A program made the position numbers and the translations under genes. From NCBI GenBank assembly GCA_018241685.1, contig JAFEDJ010000013.1, positions 186,001 to 250,000 of the forward strand: DNA of 64,000 bases, in the 5' to 3' direction. This DNA is from Pseudomonadota bacterium (GTDB lineage Bacteria > Pseudomonadota > Gammaproteobacteria > Burkholderiales > Rhodocyclaceae). Positions 38,701 through 49,200 of this stretch are shown here, piece by piece (the first letter of the stretch is position 1; each line of letters starts with the position of its first letter). The notes under the pieces were generated by a model that was not told the origin of the DNA, did no database searches, and was given only the letters and a program-made list of their open reading frames with translations.

Positions 38701-40039
38701 TGAACTCCACGAAACGCAGGGTCTCCACATCGAGCAGCACGATGCCGTCCACGGCCTGCCCGACGATCGCGTCGAGCACCTGCAGCGCCCGCAGTTGCCG
38801 CCCCTGGGCCTCTTCCCGCTGGCGGGTGAGCTGGAGCTCCCGATACTGGAACAGCAGCAGCGCCGCCCCTGCAGTAGCAAACAGAGCGAAGCCCATCGCC
38901 AACGCGATCCACCAGACCTGGCGGCGCGAGCCCTCGTATATCTCGTCCTCGTCCACCTTGACGACCATCGTCCAGTCGGTACCCGGCACAGACCGCCCGA
39001 CTCCGACCACCCGCACGCCGCGGTAATCCAGCGCCCCCATGATGGCCGGACGGTGCTCGGGATTCCTGACCGCCTGAACGGCGAGAACGGACTCGCTGCC
39101 GAGTGGCAGATGCAGGCCAAGCGCCGGAATGTCCTGATGGCGCAGGGGATTGAGGTTGACCACCCTATCCCCGTCCTGGCGCAACAGCAGGGTTTCCGCG
39201 GTCCGGCTGGGCACAGGCCAGCCCTGCAGGTAGGCAAACAGGAAGGCGTGGGGATCCACCTCGAGGACCACCGCCCAGCGCGGCGCCCCCGGCCCCCCCT
39301 TCAGCGGGGCCACGAAATCCAGTCGGACCTGGGCCTTGTCGCCACTGCCATCCCGATAGAAATTGGTGTCCACCGCCCGCCCCTCCGCCAGCGCCTTGCG
39401 CACCGCGGTGCGCAACACGTCCGGCACCTCGAAGGGCGGGCCGGAGGAGATGACAGGACGGCCATCAGCGTCGAAGACGGCAACCCGGCCATAGCGATAG
39501 GCCCGACGCACCATTTCGAGATGTTCGCGCAGACTCTCCTGGGCCTCCGGACGCGCCCATTGCGCATGCAGCAGCTCGAAGCTCGGATCGCCGGCCAACG
39601 CCAGCGCATCGGCACGACGCTCGTCGAGCCAGGACGATATCTGCCCCAGCTTCAAATCGGCCACCGCCTCCATGCGGCGGAGCTCCTGGGTTTCCCGGTC
39701 GTGCGTCGTGAACATCGCACTTCCGACACCAAGCGCCACCACCACCAACGCGAACATCGAGAAAGGCACCAGCAGACGCAACGCCGCGCGTTCCTGCCGC
39801 AACCAGGCCCAAAGTCTGGGGCGCGGCGTCTCGGCCGCCGGACCACCGCTGAAACGGTGCAGCACGGCCCACAGGGCCCAGGACGTCGCGCCGACGAAGA
39901 TCCAGCCCTTCAGGGTGCTGGCCAGCAGCAGGTCCTCCGGTTGAGGCAGTAACAGGCTCGCCAGGCTGTCGGAGAACAGCACCCAGCCGGTAGCCAGCAG
40001 CCCATAGACCAGCACCACGCGGGCAATGCGGCCGTTCAT
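35735..40039 (-). CDS. Large hybrid sensor histidine kinase (double PAS, two receivers, Hpt)
   Basis: 1434-aa inner-membrane kinase. Order: membrane segments near residues 8-60 and 90-110, a periplasmic sensor to ~370, another membrane segment (~375-400), two PAS domains (~415-540 and ~545-675), a coiled coil, HisKA with H717 in [12 protein letters not shown], HATPase with [10 protein letters not shown], receiver 1 with D1003 ([13 protein letters not shown]), receiver 2 with D1146 ([13 protein letters not shown]), and Hpt with H1301 ([10 protein letters not shown]). All phosphoacceptors are present, so it can run a full phosphorelay alone. The start overlaps the HD-GYP gene stop (ATGA), so that regulator is the likely output. 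Confidence 0.93.
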   Translation of the reverse strand: MNGRIARVVLVYGLLATGWVLFSDSLASLLLPQPEDLLLASTLKGWIFVGATSWALWAVLHRFSGGPAAETPRPRLWAWLRQERAALRLLVPFSMFALVVVALGVGSAMFTTHDRETQELRRMEAVADLKLGQISSWLDERRADALALAGDPSFELLHAQWARPEAQESLREHLEMVRRAYRYGRVAVFDADGRPVISSGPPFEVPDVLRTAVRKALAEGRAVDTNFYRDGSGDKAQVRLDFVAPLKGGPGAPRWAVVLEVDPHAFLFAYLQGWPVPSRTAETLLLRQDGDRVVNLNPLRHQDIPALGLHLPLGSESVLAVQAVRNPEHRPAIMGALDYRGVRVVGVGRSVPGTDWTMVVKVDEDEIYEGSRRQVWWIALAMGFALFATAGAALLLFQYRELQLTRQREEAQGRQLRALQVLDAIVGQAVDGIVLLDVETLRFVEFNDSACRGLGYTREAFAAIRLSDIQVSLSPEEVARRVQDIRARNEPVMFDSRQKRADGSVRDVELSYTGLEINGRSYLAGIWRDVTEKRKAAEQLLKLSLAVEQSLASVIIVDLDGRIEYVNKAFLGGAGYELHEVIGQRAGFLKSGLTPPETFADLWRTLRAGRPWEGEFINRRRNGEVCVEFARISPIVQPDGRTTHYLGIQEDITERKRVEEELARHRNHLEQLVAERTHQLEETNHTLSERSAELEAARQASDAANRAKSAFLANMSHEIRTPMNAIIGLTHLMRRNAENDEARMRLQKISDAADHLLSIINDILDISKIEAGKLTLDDAEFSLEDVVRNACALVADKAIQKGLELVVDTHAVPALLRGDATRLGQMLVNYLGNAVKFTDAGRVMLRACCETDSDDAVLLRFEVVDSGIGIQPEVLARLFKPFEQADGSTTRRFGGTGLGLAIVGHLARMMGGATGADSQPGQGSRFWFTARFGRVRREVPAPLPLGGVRVLIADDLAEAGETLADMLGMQGASVECCNSGLAALERLQQAEKAGRAMDLLFVDGMMPEMDGFDTARAVAGLELASPPRCIVLTQEDEPSAVGGGGHPGVAATLAKPVLLSNLQRMLAGLIERGHPRAPADEAHQDEARLSREYGGARVLVVEDSHINQEVAVSLLHSVGLNAELAENGAVAVDKAATADFDLILMDMQMPVMDGIEATEAIRAHGLTLPILAMTANAFGEDRKRCLQAGMNDHLSKPVDPAVLYAKLLQWLPASSRHPAEARLPFAPPLEEAVSASPPTLEVALEAVPGLDVGYGLKNLRGRIPNYLRLLHKYAAGHEADGAKIRVQWEAGSQTEAARLAHSLKGVAGMIGMRQVQILATRLDAALRGDEGGDIDALLTELDAAQTAAVTAIRALPDPEAVAVETCTEDRSTVQEALARLDALLAEDNVAAVRVARESAECLRPVLGSLWPRFEREVASYDFPAALVTLRARKS

Positions 40040-41172
40040 CGGCTCTCCTCGTCCCGGTAGTGGGTCGCGATGTCGGCGAAACGCTCGAACTCGGCCACGA
40101 AGGCCTCCACCACGGCGGGGTCGAAATGACGGGCATCTTCGGCACAGATCATGTCGCGGGCGGTCTCCAGCGCCACCGCGGCCTTATAGACCCGACGCGA
40201 CACCAGCGCATCGAACACGTCGGCCAGCGCCATCAAGCGCGCCGACAAGGGGATCGCCTCACCAGCCAGCCCTTCGGGATAACCGGAGCCGTCCCAGCGC
40301 TCGTGATGATAGAGGGCTATCTCCTTGGCGTAGGCCAGGAAGGGCACCGGACGCTCGGCATCCTCCTCGGCATTGTGGATCGCTTCGCAGCCCAGGCGCG
40401 AATGGGATTTCATGATGACCCATTCGTCGCCCGTCAGCTTGCCTTCCTTCAACAGGATGTGGTCGGGAATGCCGACCTTGCCGATGTCGTGCAGCGGCGC
40501 GGACTTGACGATCAGGCCGATATGTTCCGGCGTCAATGTCTCAGCATGGCGTGGATCGGCAGCCAGGCGGCGGGCGAGTACCGCAACGTAGGCCTGGGTA
40601 CGCCGCACATGGTTACCCGTTTCCGGATCGCGGATCTCCGCCAGCCGCGCCAGCGCACGGATGCTGACGTCCTGGATCAACAGATTCTCGCTCATCCGGC
40701 GGGCGATCTCGGCCTCCAGAACGAGGTTCTGATCGCGCAGGCGATCCCGCGCGCGCTTCAACTCCAGCTGGTTGTGCACCCTCGCCAACACGATGCTGGG
40801 CCGGATCGGCTTGGTGATGTAGTCCACCGCCCCCAGCTCCAAGCCACGCTCCTCGGCCTCGATGCCATCGAGGGCGGTCACGAAGATCACCGGGATGTCG
40901 CGGGTCAGCGGATCGGCACGCAATGCGTCGAACACCGCATAACCGTCCATGCCCGGCATCATCACATCGAGCAGGATCAGGTCGGGCACTGGATGGCTGC
41001 TCGCCACGGCCAGCGCCCGCGCACCGCTATGGGCGCCGCGCACCCGGTACAGCGGCTGCAGCAATTCGCCGAGCACCTCGAGGTTCTCGGGCAGATCGTC
41101 GACGATCAGCACCGTCGCCGGCTGGAGTGACGGATTGTCGTCGGGCTTGGGAGAAGACAGGGGCGGCGTCAT
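40036..41172 (-). CDS. Response regulator with HD-GYP c-di-GMP phosphodiesterase domain
   Basis: 378-aa protein. The receiver occupies ~20-140, with phospho-Asp in [15 protein letters not shown] coiled linker leads to the HD-GYP domain (~170-370): [13 protein letters not shown] and [14 protein letters not shown], with the complete metal-binding and GYP motifs. It should hydrolyse c-di-GMP. The start at MTPPLSS was taken rather than an ATG 48 bp upstream. It overlaps the giant kinase gene by 4 bp and is transcribed first, so kinase and regulator are coexpressed. Confidence 0.93.
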   Translation of the reverse strand: MTPPLSSPKPDDNPSLQPATVLIVDDLPENLEVLGELLQPLYRVRGAHSGARALAVASSHPVPDLILLDVMMPGMDGYAVFDALRADPLTRDIPVIFVTALDGIEAEERGLELGAVDYITKPIRPSIVLARVHNQLELKRARDRLRDQNLVLEAEIARRMSENLLIQDVSIRALARLAEIRDPETGNHVRRTQAYVAVLARRLAADPRHAETLTPEHIGLIVKSAPLHDIGKVGIPDHILLKEGKLTGDEWVIMKSHSRLGCEAIHNAEEDAERPVPFLAYAKEIALYHHERWDGSGYPEGLAGEAIPLSARLMALADVFDALVSRRVYKAAVALETARDMICAEDARHFDPAVVEAFVAEFERFADIATHYRDEESR

Positions 41173-41314
41173 CGTGGAAGTGGATTGACCTGGAAACCGA
41201 CCCCTTGGGGAAAACGCCAACGCGTGCCCTCGCTCCAGGAGCCGGACGAACCGCAGGACCGGTTCATTCTGAATCAGTATTATCCATTGCTTATCGTCTC
41301 TTCCATGCAGCTTC

Positions 41315-41344
41315 TTGACCCTGGTCTAACAGCAATTGTGAAAT
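41315..41344 (+). promoter_or_regulatory. Candidate promoter of the SulP gene
   Basis: TTGACC (41315-41320), 18-bp spacer, TGAAAT (41339-41344), about 55 bp before the start codon. It lies in an A/T-rich 226-bp gap between the HD-GYP gene and this transporter, which are divergent. Confidence 0.4.
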
Positions 41345-41398
41345 GTGCCGCAGGCGGGGCTGCAAGCTAAACTCTCGGTCCTTCCACGCCCTCGGCCC

Positions 41399-43123
41399 AT
41401 GTCTCCAATGCTTGCCCGCCTGCTGCCCTTTCTCGCCTGGCGCCGCCAGCTGGATGCCACCGGCCTGCGGGCCGACCTGCAGGCCGGCTTCACGGTGGCC
41501 CTGGTGGCGATCCCGCAAGCCCTGGCCTATGCCCAGCTGGCCGGCCTGCCGCCTTACGTGGGGCTCTACGCATCGCTCTTGCCGAGCATCGTCGGCGCGC
41601 TGTTCGGATCGTCGGGCCAGCTCAGCACCGGGCCGGTAGCCCTTACCAGCCTGCTCACCGCGACCTCACTGGCACCACTGGCCCTGCCCGGCTCGGAGAC
41701 CTATCTGGTGTTGGCAGTGCAACTCGCGCTGCTGGCCGGGCTTCTGCAGCTGGCCTTCGGCGCGCTGCGCCTGGCCCACTTTGCCGACCTGCTGTCGCAC
41801 CCGGTGCTGCACGGCTTCATCAACGCCTGCTCGCTGCTGATCTGCGTGGCCCAGGTGCCGACCCTGCTCGGCCTGCGCAGCGCCGGCCAGCGCCCCTTCT
41901 TCGAGGCCCTGGTGGACCTGGGCAGCGCACTGCCCGACGCCCACCTCCATTCCGCCGCCCTAGGCCTCTTGGCCGCCGTGTTGCTGATCGCCCTCAAGCG
42001 CCTGCTGCCGCGCTGGCCGGGAGTCTTGATCGTGGTCGCTGGCCTGAGCACGGTGGCCTGGCTGACCGGCTTCGAGGACAACGGCGGGCGCACTGTCGGC
42101 CTGCTGCCCGACGAAACCCTGGCCTTCGCGCTGCCACGTGCGGACTGGGCACAGATCACCGACCTGCTGCCATCGGCCTTCGTCCTGGCGCTGGTCAGCT
42201 TCCTGGAAGCCATGTCGAGCTGCAAGGTTGCCTCGGCACGCACCGGGGAGCGCTGGGACGGCAACCAGGAGCTGATCGGCCAGGGCCTCGCCAAAATCAC
42301 CGCGTCGGTGTGCCAGGCCTACCCGGTCAGCGGCTCCTTCGGCCGCTCTGCCTTCCTGCTCGCCCATGGCGCGCGCACCGGGCTGGCCTCGGTGATCGGC
42401 GCCTTGATGGTATTGGCTGCGCTGTTCAGCATGCCCGGCCTGATCGCCCACATCCCGCTGCCGGTGCTGGCAGCGGTAATCCTCGTAACCCTCGCCGCAC
42501 TGCTGTCGCCAACCCAACTCAAGGAAGCGTGGCGGGCCAACCGGGACGACGGCCTGGCCGGCACGGTGTGCTTCGTCGCCACACTGGCCTTCGCGCCGCA
42601 TATCGAGATCGGCATCCTGTCGGGGCTGATCCTGTCTCTTGCACTGCTCATCTACCGCAGCATGAAGCCCCGCGTCGCGGTGCTCGGCCGCCATCCGGAC
42701 GGCACCTGGCGCGACGCGGCGCGCTTCGGCCTGCCACCGGCCCATCCCCAGCTGAGCATCCTGCGCTTCGACGGTCCGCTGCATTTCGTCAATGCCGCGA
42801 CCTTCGAGGACGCGGTGCTGGCCGTCGAACGCGACCATCCGGGCCTCAAGGTGCTGTTGCTGTCCTGCGGCGGCATCAACGACATGGACGCCAGCGGCGT
42901 CGAGGCCCTGCGCCGGGTCCACCGCCAACTGGCCGAAGCCGGCCGTACGCTGGCCTGCTGTGGCCTGAAACAGCAGGTTCTCGAGGTGATGGAGCGCACC
43001 GGGCTGCGCAGCCTCCTCGCCGAACACGCGAGCTACCGCACCGAGGATCACGCGCTGCAGCACCTGCTGCCGGGCCTCGACGGCATCCGGCCGGCCGACG
43101 TGCGCCGCGGATTCGAGTGGTGA
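41399..43123 (+). CDS. SulP family anion transporter with STAS domain
   Basis: 574-aa membrane protein. The transport core (residues ~20-420, 12-14 membrane segments) includes the family motif PQALAYAQLAGLPPYVGLYA and the glycine/serine stretch QAYPVSGSFGRSAF. The cytoplasmic STAS domain covers ~440-555. Substrate may be sulfate, bicarbonate or another anion; it cannot be told by eye. Two start codons (41399 and 41408) are possible. No carbonic anhydrase or sulfur gene is next to it. Confidence 0.92.
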   Translation: MSPMLARLLPFLAWRRQLDATGLRADLQAGFTVALVAIPQALAYAQLAGLPPYVGLYASLLPSIVGALFGSSGQLSTGPVALTSLLTATSLAPLALPGSETYLVLAVQLALLAGLLQLAFGALRLAHFADLLSHPVLHGFINACSLLICVAQVPTLLGLRSAGQRPFFEALVDLGSALPDAHLHSAALGLLAAVLLIALKRLLPRWPGVLIVVAGLSTVAWLTGFEDNGGRTVGLLPDETLAFALPRADWAQITDLLPSAFVLALVSFLEAMSSCKVASARTGERWDGNQELIGQGLAKITASVCQAYPVSGSFGRSAFLLAHGARTGLASVIGALMVLAALFSMPGLIAHIPLPVLAAVILVTLAALLSPTQLKEAWRANRDDGLAGTVCFVATLAFAPHIEIGILSGLILSLALLIYRSMKPRVAVLGRHPDGTWRDAARFGLPPAHPQLSILRFDGPLHFVNAATFEDAVLAVERDHPGLKVLLLSCGGINDMDASGVEALRRVHRQLAEAGRTLACCGLKQQVLEVMERTGLRSLLAEHASYRTEDHALQHLLPGLDGIRPADVRRGFEW

Positions 43124-43231
43124 GTACGCCGGACTTTGTTGACCGGAGTCGTTGTGGTGCCCCTTGCAGAAGCAGATACTGATACCCAATCAGGCATTCA
43201 AGCTTTCGGACAGACAACAAGGGAGCGCCTC

Positions 43232-45283
43232 ATGACACCGACCTCGGTACGCGATATCCGTAACCTAAGCCTGCTCGGCCAGTCCGGGAGCGGAAAGACC
43301 ACCCTGCTCGAGAAGCTGCTGGCCACCGCCGGCGCCATCGGCAGCCCCGGAACGGTCGAGCGGGGCGATACCGTCAGCGACTACGACCCCCAGGAAAAGG
43401 CCCTCGGCCATTCCCTCAACAGCACCGTTGCCCACCTCGAATGGGCCGAACACTGGATCAACGCCATCGACACACCGGGCCTGCCGGACTTCCTCGGCCG
43501 TGCGCTGGCCACCCTGCCGGCGGTGGAAACCGCCGTCGTCGTGATCAACGCCGCCGCCGGCGTCGAGACAGTGACCCGCAAGGTCATGGAAGCCGCCGCC
43601 GGCCAGTGCCGGATGATCGTCGTCAATCGCGTCGACGCACCGGGCGTAGACTTCGGTGCGCTGCTGGAACGCATCGGCGCCAGCTTCGGCAAGGAATGCC
43701 TGCCGATCAACCTGCCGGCACCCGGCGGCGAGGCGGTCATCGACTGCTTCTTCGCGCCGGACTACGCCGCGGCTACCGCCTTCTCCAGCGTTCGCGAAGC
43801 CCACGACCGCATCGTCGACCAGGTCGTCGAGGTGGATGAAGAGCTGATGGCCCTGTACCTGGAACAAGGTGAGTCCCTGCAACCCGAACAGCTCCACGAC
43901 CCGTTCGAGCAGGCCTTGCGCGAAGGTCACCTGATCCCGGTGTGCTTCACATCAGCGCGCAGCGGCGCTGGCGTGAAGGAACTGCTCGACATCATGGGCC
44001 GCCTGCTGCCCGACCCCACAGAAGGCAACCCGCCGCGCTTCCTCAAGGGCGAGGGGCCGGCCGCCGCGCCGGTATCCGTGAGCACCGACGCGGGCAAACA
44101 CGTCATCGCCCATGTCTTCCAGGTCAGCAACGACCCCTTCCGCGGCAAGCTCGGCCTGTTCCGCATCCATCAAGGCACCGTCACGCCGAACACCCAGCTC
44201 TTCATCGGCGACGCCCGCAAGCCCTTCAAAGTCGGCCACCTGCTGCGCGTACAGGGCAAGAACCAGGTCGAGATCGAGGCGGGCATTCCCGGCGACATCT
44301 GCGCAGTGGCACGCATCGACGAGATCCACCGGGACGCGGTACTCCACGACGCCCACGACGAGGACCACTACCACCTCGCCCCGCCGGCCTACCCGCAACC
44401 GGTATTCGGCCTGGCCCTGGCCGCCGAAAAGCACGGCGACGAGCAGAAGCTGTCCGAAGCCTTGCACCGCCTCCTCGACGAAGACCCCTGCCTGACCGTC
44501 GAGCATGACCTGCAGGCCAAGGAAACGGTGATCCGCGGCCTCGGCGAAGTGCATCTCAAGTCGCTGCTGGAAACCCTCAAGGCACGCTGGAACCTCAACC
44601 TCACCACCAAGCCACCGGCCATCCCCTACCGGGAAACCGTCGCCGGCACGGCGGAAGCCCGCTACCGCCACAAGAAACAGAGTGGTGGCGCCGGCCAGTT
44701 CGGTGAAGTCGCTCTGCGCGTGGAGGCGCTGGAGCGTGGCGCCGGGGTGCAGTTCGCCGACGAGGTGAAGGGCGGCACCATTCCCGGCAACTTCATGCCG
44801 GCAGTGGAGAAAGGCGTCCGCCAGGCCATCATCGAGGGCGTGTTGAGCGGCTTTCCGCTGCAGGACATCCGCGTGGTGGTCTTCGACGGCAAGCACCACA
44901 CGGTGGACTCCAACGAAGTCTCCTTCGTCACCGCCGCCCGCCACGCGGTGCAGGAAGCCGTGCAGGGCGCCCGCCCGGTGGTGCTGGAGCCGCTGGTGAC
45001 GCTCACCGTGCGGGTTGCCGATGAGCACTTCGGCGGCATCAGCGCCGAGCTGTCCGGCCGCCGCGGCCGCGTCACCGGCACCGACAGCCCGCAGCCGGGC
45101 TGGACCGAGATCACCAGCGTGGTACCAATGGCCGAGATGGAGGGCTTCGAATCCCGCCTCAAGTCGATCAGCGGCGGCGACGGCAGCTGCAGCGTGGCCT
45201 TCAGCCACTACGAAGCGGCCCCGGCCGAAGTGCAGCAACGCCTCGCCCGCGAACACGCCGGCAAGCGCGGCGGCGAGCAATAA
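43232..45283 (+). CDS. EF-G-like GTPase (FusA2 type)
   Basis: 683-aa protein with all five EF-G domains in order. The P-loop is LLGQSGSGKTTLLEKLL, G3 is DTPGLPDF, and G4 reads NRVDAPG instead of NKxD. The switch I region, RGITI in true EF-G, reads KALGHSLNSTV here. Domain IV carries the KQSGGAGQFGEVALRVE segment. This matches the divergent EF-G-like family, which does not replace FusA for translocation in tested species. The start at 43232 follows AAGGGAG. Confidence 0.9.
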   Translation: MTPTSVRDIRNLSLLGQSGSGKTTLLEKLLATAGAIGSPGTVERGDTVSDYDPQEKALGHSLNSTVAHLEWAEHWINAIDTPGLPDFLGRALATLPAVETAVVVINAAAGVETVTRKVMEAAAGQCRMIVVNRVDAPGVDFGALLERIGASFGKECLPINLPAPGGEAVIDCFFAPDYAAATAFSSVREAHDRIVDQVVEVDEELMALYLEQGESLQPEQLHDPFEQALREGHLIPVCFTSARSGAGVKELLDIMGRLLPDPTEGNPPRFLKGEGPAAAPVSVSTDAGKHVIAHVFQVSNDPFRGKLGLFRIHQGTVTPNTQLFIGDARKPFKVGHLLRVQGKNQVEIEAGIPGDICAVARIDEIHRDAVLHDAHDEDHYHLAPPAYPQPVFGLALAAEKHGDEQKLSEALHRLLDEDPCLTVEHDLQAKETVIRGLGEVHLKSLLETLKARWNLNLTTKPPAIPYRETVAGTAEARYRHKKQSGGAGQFGEVALRVEALERGAGVQFADEVKGGTIPGNFMPAVEKGVRQAIIEGVLSGFPLQDIRVVVFDGKHHTVDSNEVSFVTAARHAVQEAVQGARPVVLEPLVTLTVRVADEHFGGISAELSGRRGRVTGTDSPQPGWTEITSVVPMAEMEGFESRLKSISGGDGSCSVAFSHYEAAPAEVQQRLAREHAGKRGGEQ

Positions 45284-45301
45284 AAGAAAAGAAGGCATCA
45301 G

Positions 45302-45331
45302 CGAGGGCGGCCTTTAGCAGGGTCGCCCTCG
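45302..45331. terminator. Hairpin between convergent EF-G-like and CnoX genes
   Basis: CGAGGGCG (45302-45309) pairs with CGCCCTCG (45324-45331) around a 14-bp loop, in the 69-bp gap between two convergent genes. There is no clear T run, so termination strength is uncertain. Confidence 0.5.
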
Positions 45332-45352
45332 TGCCATTGAGCGTCGGGGGCC

Positions 45353-46192
45353 TCAGTTCAGGTACATCGACAGCTGCCGGCGGGCATTCATCACCGCCTT
45401 GAGATCCGGGCACAGCGGGAACCACTCCACCAGGCGGCCACGTGCCTGGCTGCGGGCCTCGCCCCGGTCGCGCAGCACGATCTCCAGCAATTGTTCGAAG
45501 GCCGCCGGCCAGGCTTCCTGCTGGGCCAGCACGGTGGCCAGCACGAAGCGGGCTTCGAAGTCCTTCGCGTCGGCGGCGATGCGTGCCCGCAGTTCGGCCT
45601 CGCTGGTGGCGCCGACGCCTTGCGCCAGATCCAGCCGGGCCTTGAGCTTGAGCCATTGCTCGTCCCGCCCCCGCGGCTCGACTGCTTCCAGGGCGGCCAG
45701 CGCCTCCTCGGGCAGACCGGCGTCTATCAGCGCCTGCACCAGATCGAAAACGATGGCCTGGCGGCCATCCGACAACGCCACCGCACGCCTCAACAGTTCG
45801 GCCCGCTCGCATGGATCTGTCAGCCCACCCGCGGCACGACGCAGTTTCTCCGCCTCGTCCGGCAGATGACCGTCCAGGAAGGCCCTCACCTGCCCTTCCG
45901 GCAAGGCACCCATGAATTCATCCACCATCTCGCCGTCGACGAACAGCTTCACCGCCGGAATGCTGCGCACCGCGTAGCGCGCCGACACGGAGGGTGCCTC
46001 GTCGGAATTGAGCTTGGCCAGCACGAAGCGGCCACCGTATTCGCCGGCCAGCTTTTCGAGCAAGGGCTTGAGGGTGCGGCACGGGCCGCACCACGGCGCC
46101 CAGAAGTCCACCAGCACCGGCACCTCGCGAGAGCGGGCGAGGACGGCGGTTTCGAAATCGGCTTCGGTGATGTCGATGGAGAAATCGGTCAT
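45353..46192 (-). CDS. cnoX: Thioredoxin-TPR protein, CnoX (YbbN) type
   Basis: 279-aa protein with an N-terminal thioredoxin domain (WAPWCGPCRTLKPLLEKLA, redox pair intact) and a C-terminal TPR domain from ~residue 115 (EKLRRAAGGLTD ... FEQLLEIVLRDRGEARSQ). In E. coli, CnoX passes substrates to DnaK and GroEL under oxidative stress; its own active site there lacks the redox pair, whereas this one keeps CGPC and may act as a reductase. The start at 46192 is preferred over an upstream TTG. Confidence 0.9.
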   Translation of the reverse strand: MTDFSIDITEADFETAVLARSREVPVLVDFWAPWCGPCRTLKPLLEKLAGEYGGRFVLAKLNSDEAPSVSARYAVRSIPAVKLFVDGEMVDEFMGALPEGQVRAFLDGHLPDEAEKLRRAAGGLTDPCERAELLRRAVALSDGRQAIVFDLVQALIDAGLPEEALAALEAVEPRGRDEQWLKLKARLDLAQGVGATSEAELRARIAADAKDFEARFVLATVLAQQEAWPAAFEQLLEIVLRDRGEARSQARGRLVEWFPLCPDLKAVMNARRQLSMYLN

Positions 46193-46283
46193 GGGGCTTC
46201 CTGGCAATGGTTTGTTGGTTTGGCAAAACCTGCATATGGGGAATGTCCAGCCGCCTTCAAGACAGCGCAGCCGGCACGGCCCC

Positions 46284-49200
46284 TCAGCGCGGCCGACTGT
46301 CCCAGATCTTCTGCAGGCGCTTCACCGATACCGGCATCGGCGTCTTCAGTTCCTGCGCGAACAGACCGACGCGCAACTCCTCCAGCAACCAGCGGAACTC
46401 CTCCAGCTGTGGGTCGGTGACGCCCGCCTTGGCCTTGGCCAGCCACTCCCGCTCGAAGGGCTGGGCCAGACTCCTCCAGTCGGCCATCAGCTGGCCGTCA
46501 CGAGGCGCGTTGCTGCGCAGCTTGTCGATGCGCACGGTGGCCCCCTTCAGGTAGCGCGGAATCTGCGCGATGCGCTCGTAGGGCAAGGCCACCAGGAAGT
46601 TCTTCGGCATCAGCTTGGCGACCTGGGCATTGATGTCGGCGACCACGTCCGGGAAGGTCTTCAGGCCGGCGAGGCGCTTGGTCAGCGTGGCGTGTTCGAC
46701 GATCAGCTGGCCGGTCAGGCGCATCAGCTCCTGGGCCACCAGCGTGATGCGCGGCTTGGCTTCCTGGCAGCGCTTGGCAAAGCTGTCAGCGTCCGCCGGC
46801 AGGGGTTCGAGCAGGCAGCAGCGCTCCAGCGTCGCGGTCACCAGCTGGGCTTTCAGCTCCGCCTCGGTGCCGTAGTTGATGAACTGCAGGGCCAGCTCAC
46901 GGATGCCCGGCAGCTTCTCGATGGCCTTCACCTGGGCCGACAGCTCGAGCGCGAACAGCCGCGCGAGGCCGCCGCGATGGATCTTGGCCGCCTCCTCCGG
47001 GGTGTCGTAGGGACGCAGGGACACGCTGTTGCCGTCGTCGTGCAGGGCGGGAAAACCGACGATCTCGCGGCCAGCGACCTTCACTTCGAGCAATTCCGGC
47101 AACGCGCCGAAAGTCCAGCCGGTAAAGCCGGACAAGGTCTTTTCGGCAACGGTGGCCAGCGCCGCGGTAGATGCCACTGCGGCCTTGCCGCCAGCGGGCG
47201 GAACAGCCTTCTTCTGCTGCGGCGCGTCCGGCGCCGCCGGCACGATGCGCGCGCTCTGGAAGCGCGCCGCCACCTGGTCGCGGAACTTGGCGCGTAGCTC
47301 GGCCAGGTTGCGGGACTGGCCGAGGATGCGGCCGTGCTCGTCCTGCACGCGGAAGTTCATGAAGCAGTGGGGATTGAGGTTCTCCGGGCGGAAGCTCTCC
47401 ATCGGCAGCTTGAGGGACACCCGCTCCTCGACGAAGCGCTGCAGCATCTTGATCAGCGGCTCGTCCGTGTCGAACTCGCTGGCGTCGTAACGCTCCATGA
47501 AGGCCGCCGCGCTGTCGGCCATCGGCTGCAGGCGGTGGCGGTGCTTCTGCGGCACGGTGCGCAGCAGCGCATTCACCTTCTCTTCGAGCAGGCCCGGCAC
47601 CAGCCATTCGCAGCGGTTGGCGGGGATCTGGTTGAGCATCGCCAGCGGCACCGTCAGCGTTACCCCGTCGTCGGCCTCGCCCGGCTCGTGCAGGTAGGCA
47701 AGCTTGAGCTTCTGGCCGAGCACTTCCAGGCTCGACGGGAAGCGGTCGGTGGTGATGCCTTCGGCGTCGTGGCGCATCAGCTGGTCGCGGGACAGCTGCA
47801 GCAGCTTGGGCGCCTTCTTCTCGGCGGCCTTGCGCCAGGCCTCGAAGCTGGCCATGTCGAGCACTTCCGGCGGCAGCTTGGCATCGTAGAAAGCGTAGAT
47901 CAGCTCTTCGTCCACCAGCACGTCGGGGCGGCGGGACTTGTGCTCCAAGCGCTCGATCTCCGCCACCAGGCGCCGGTTGTGGGCCAGGAAGGCCATGCCA
48001 CGGGCCGGCCCCTCGGCGATCTCGCCCTGCACCAGCCCTTCGCGGATGAACAGCTCGCGGCACAAGGCCGGGTCGATCTCCCGGTAGCTCACGCCGCGGC
48101 GCGGATAGACGGTCAGCCCGTACAGGGTGCCGCGCTCCCAGGCGCGCACCGCGCCGCTGGCCTTCGACCAGTGGGGTTCCGAGATATTGCGCTTGAGCAG
48201 ATGCCCGCCGACTTCCTCCAGCCATTCCGGCTCGATGCGCGCCAGGCAGCGGCCGAACAGGCGTGACGTATCCACCAGTTCGGCGCACACGATCCACTTG
48301 CCGGCCTTCTTGGCGATGGCGGAGCCCGGATGCGGCCAGAATTTGATGCCGCGGGCGCCCAGGTAGCTGCCGGCAGCGGGGCCGGAGGCATCCTCGATCT
48401 TGCAGCCCACGTGGCCCATCAAGCCGGTGAGCAAGGCCTTGTGGATCGCCTCGTAGCTGGCCGGCTCCTTGTTCTCCTTCCAGCTGTGCTCGGTGCACAG
48501 GGTATGCAGCTGGGTGAACACGTCGCGCCATTCGCGCAGGCGCAGCCAGGACAGGAAGTTCTGCTTGCACCAGGCCTTCTGCTTGCTGGAGCTCTCGTGG
48601 CGCTGGACTTCGTCCCAGGCCTTCCACAGGTTCCAGTACCACAGGAACTCGGACTTCTGGCTTTCCTCCGGGCCGCGGAAGCGGGCGTGGGCCTGGTCGG
48701 CGGCGGCCTGCCGCTCGGGCGGACGCTCGCGCACGTCCTGCGTCGACAAGGCGGCGGCGATCACCAGCACTTCGGAAAGGCTGGCCCGGTCGCGGGCGGC
48801 CAGGATCATGCGGCCGATCTTCGGGTCGAGGGGCAGCTTGGCCAGCTCGCGCCCGATCGGCGTGAGGTTCATCGTCGCCGCGCCCTCGACCTCCTCCACC
48901 GCGCCCAGCTCGGCCAGCAGCTGGTAGCCGTCCGCAACCATGCGCGGCAGCGGCGCGTCGATGAACGGAAACTCGGCCACTTCGCCGAGCTTCAGGGACT
49001 TCATGCGCAGGATCACCCCGGCCAGGGACGAGCGCAGGATTTCCGGATCGGTGTGGGCCGGACGCTTGTTGAAGTCGTCCTCGTCGTAGAGGCGGAAGCA
49101 GATGCCGTCGCTGACGCGGCCGCAACGGCCAGCCCGCTGACGGGCGGCGGACTGGGCGACCTTCTCAATCTGCAGCTGCTCGACCTTGTTGCGATGGCTG

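Noticed and set aside
35579..39952. A 1457-residue open frame on the plus strand opposite the hybrid kinase gene
   Set aside because: Its composition (Arg/Gln/His-rich, no domain pattern) is that of a GC-rich antisense shadow; the minus strand encodes a complete kinase.
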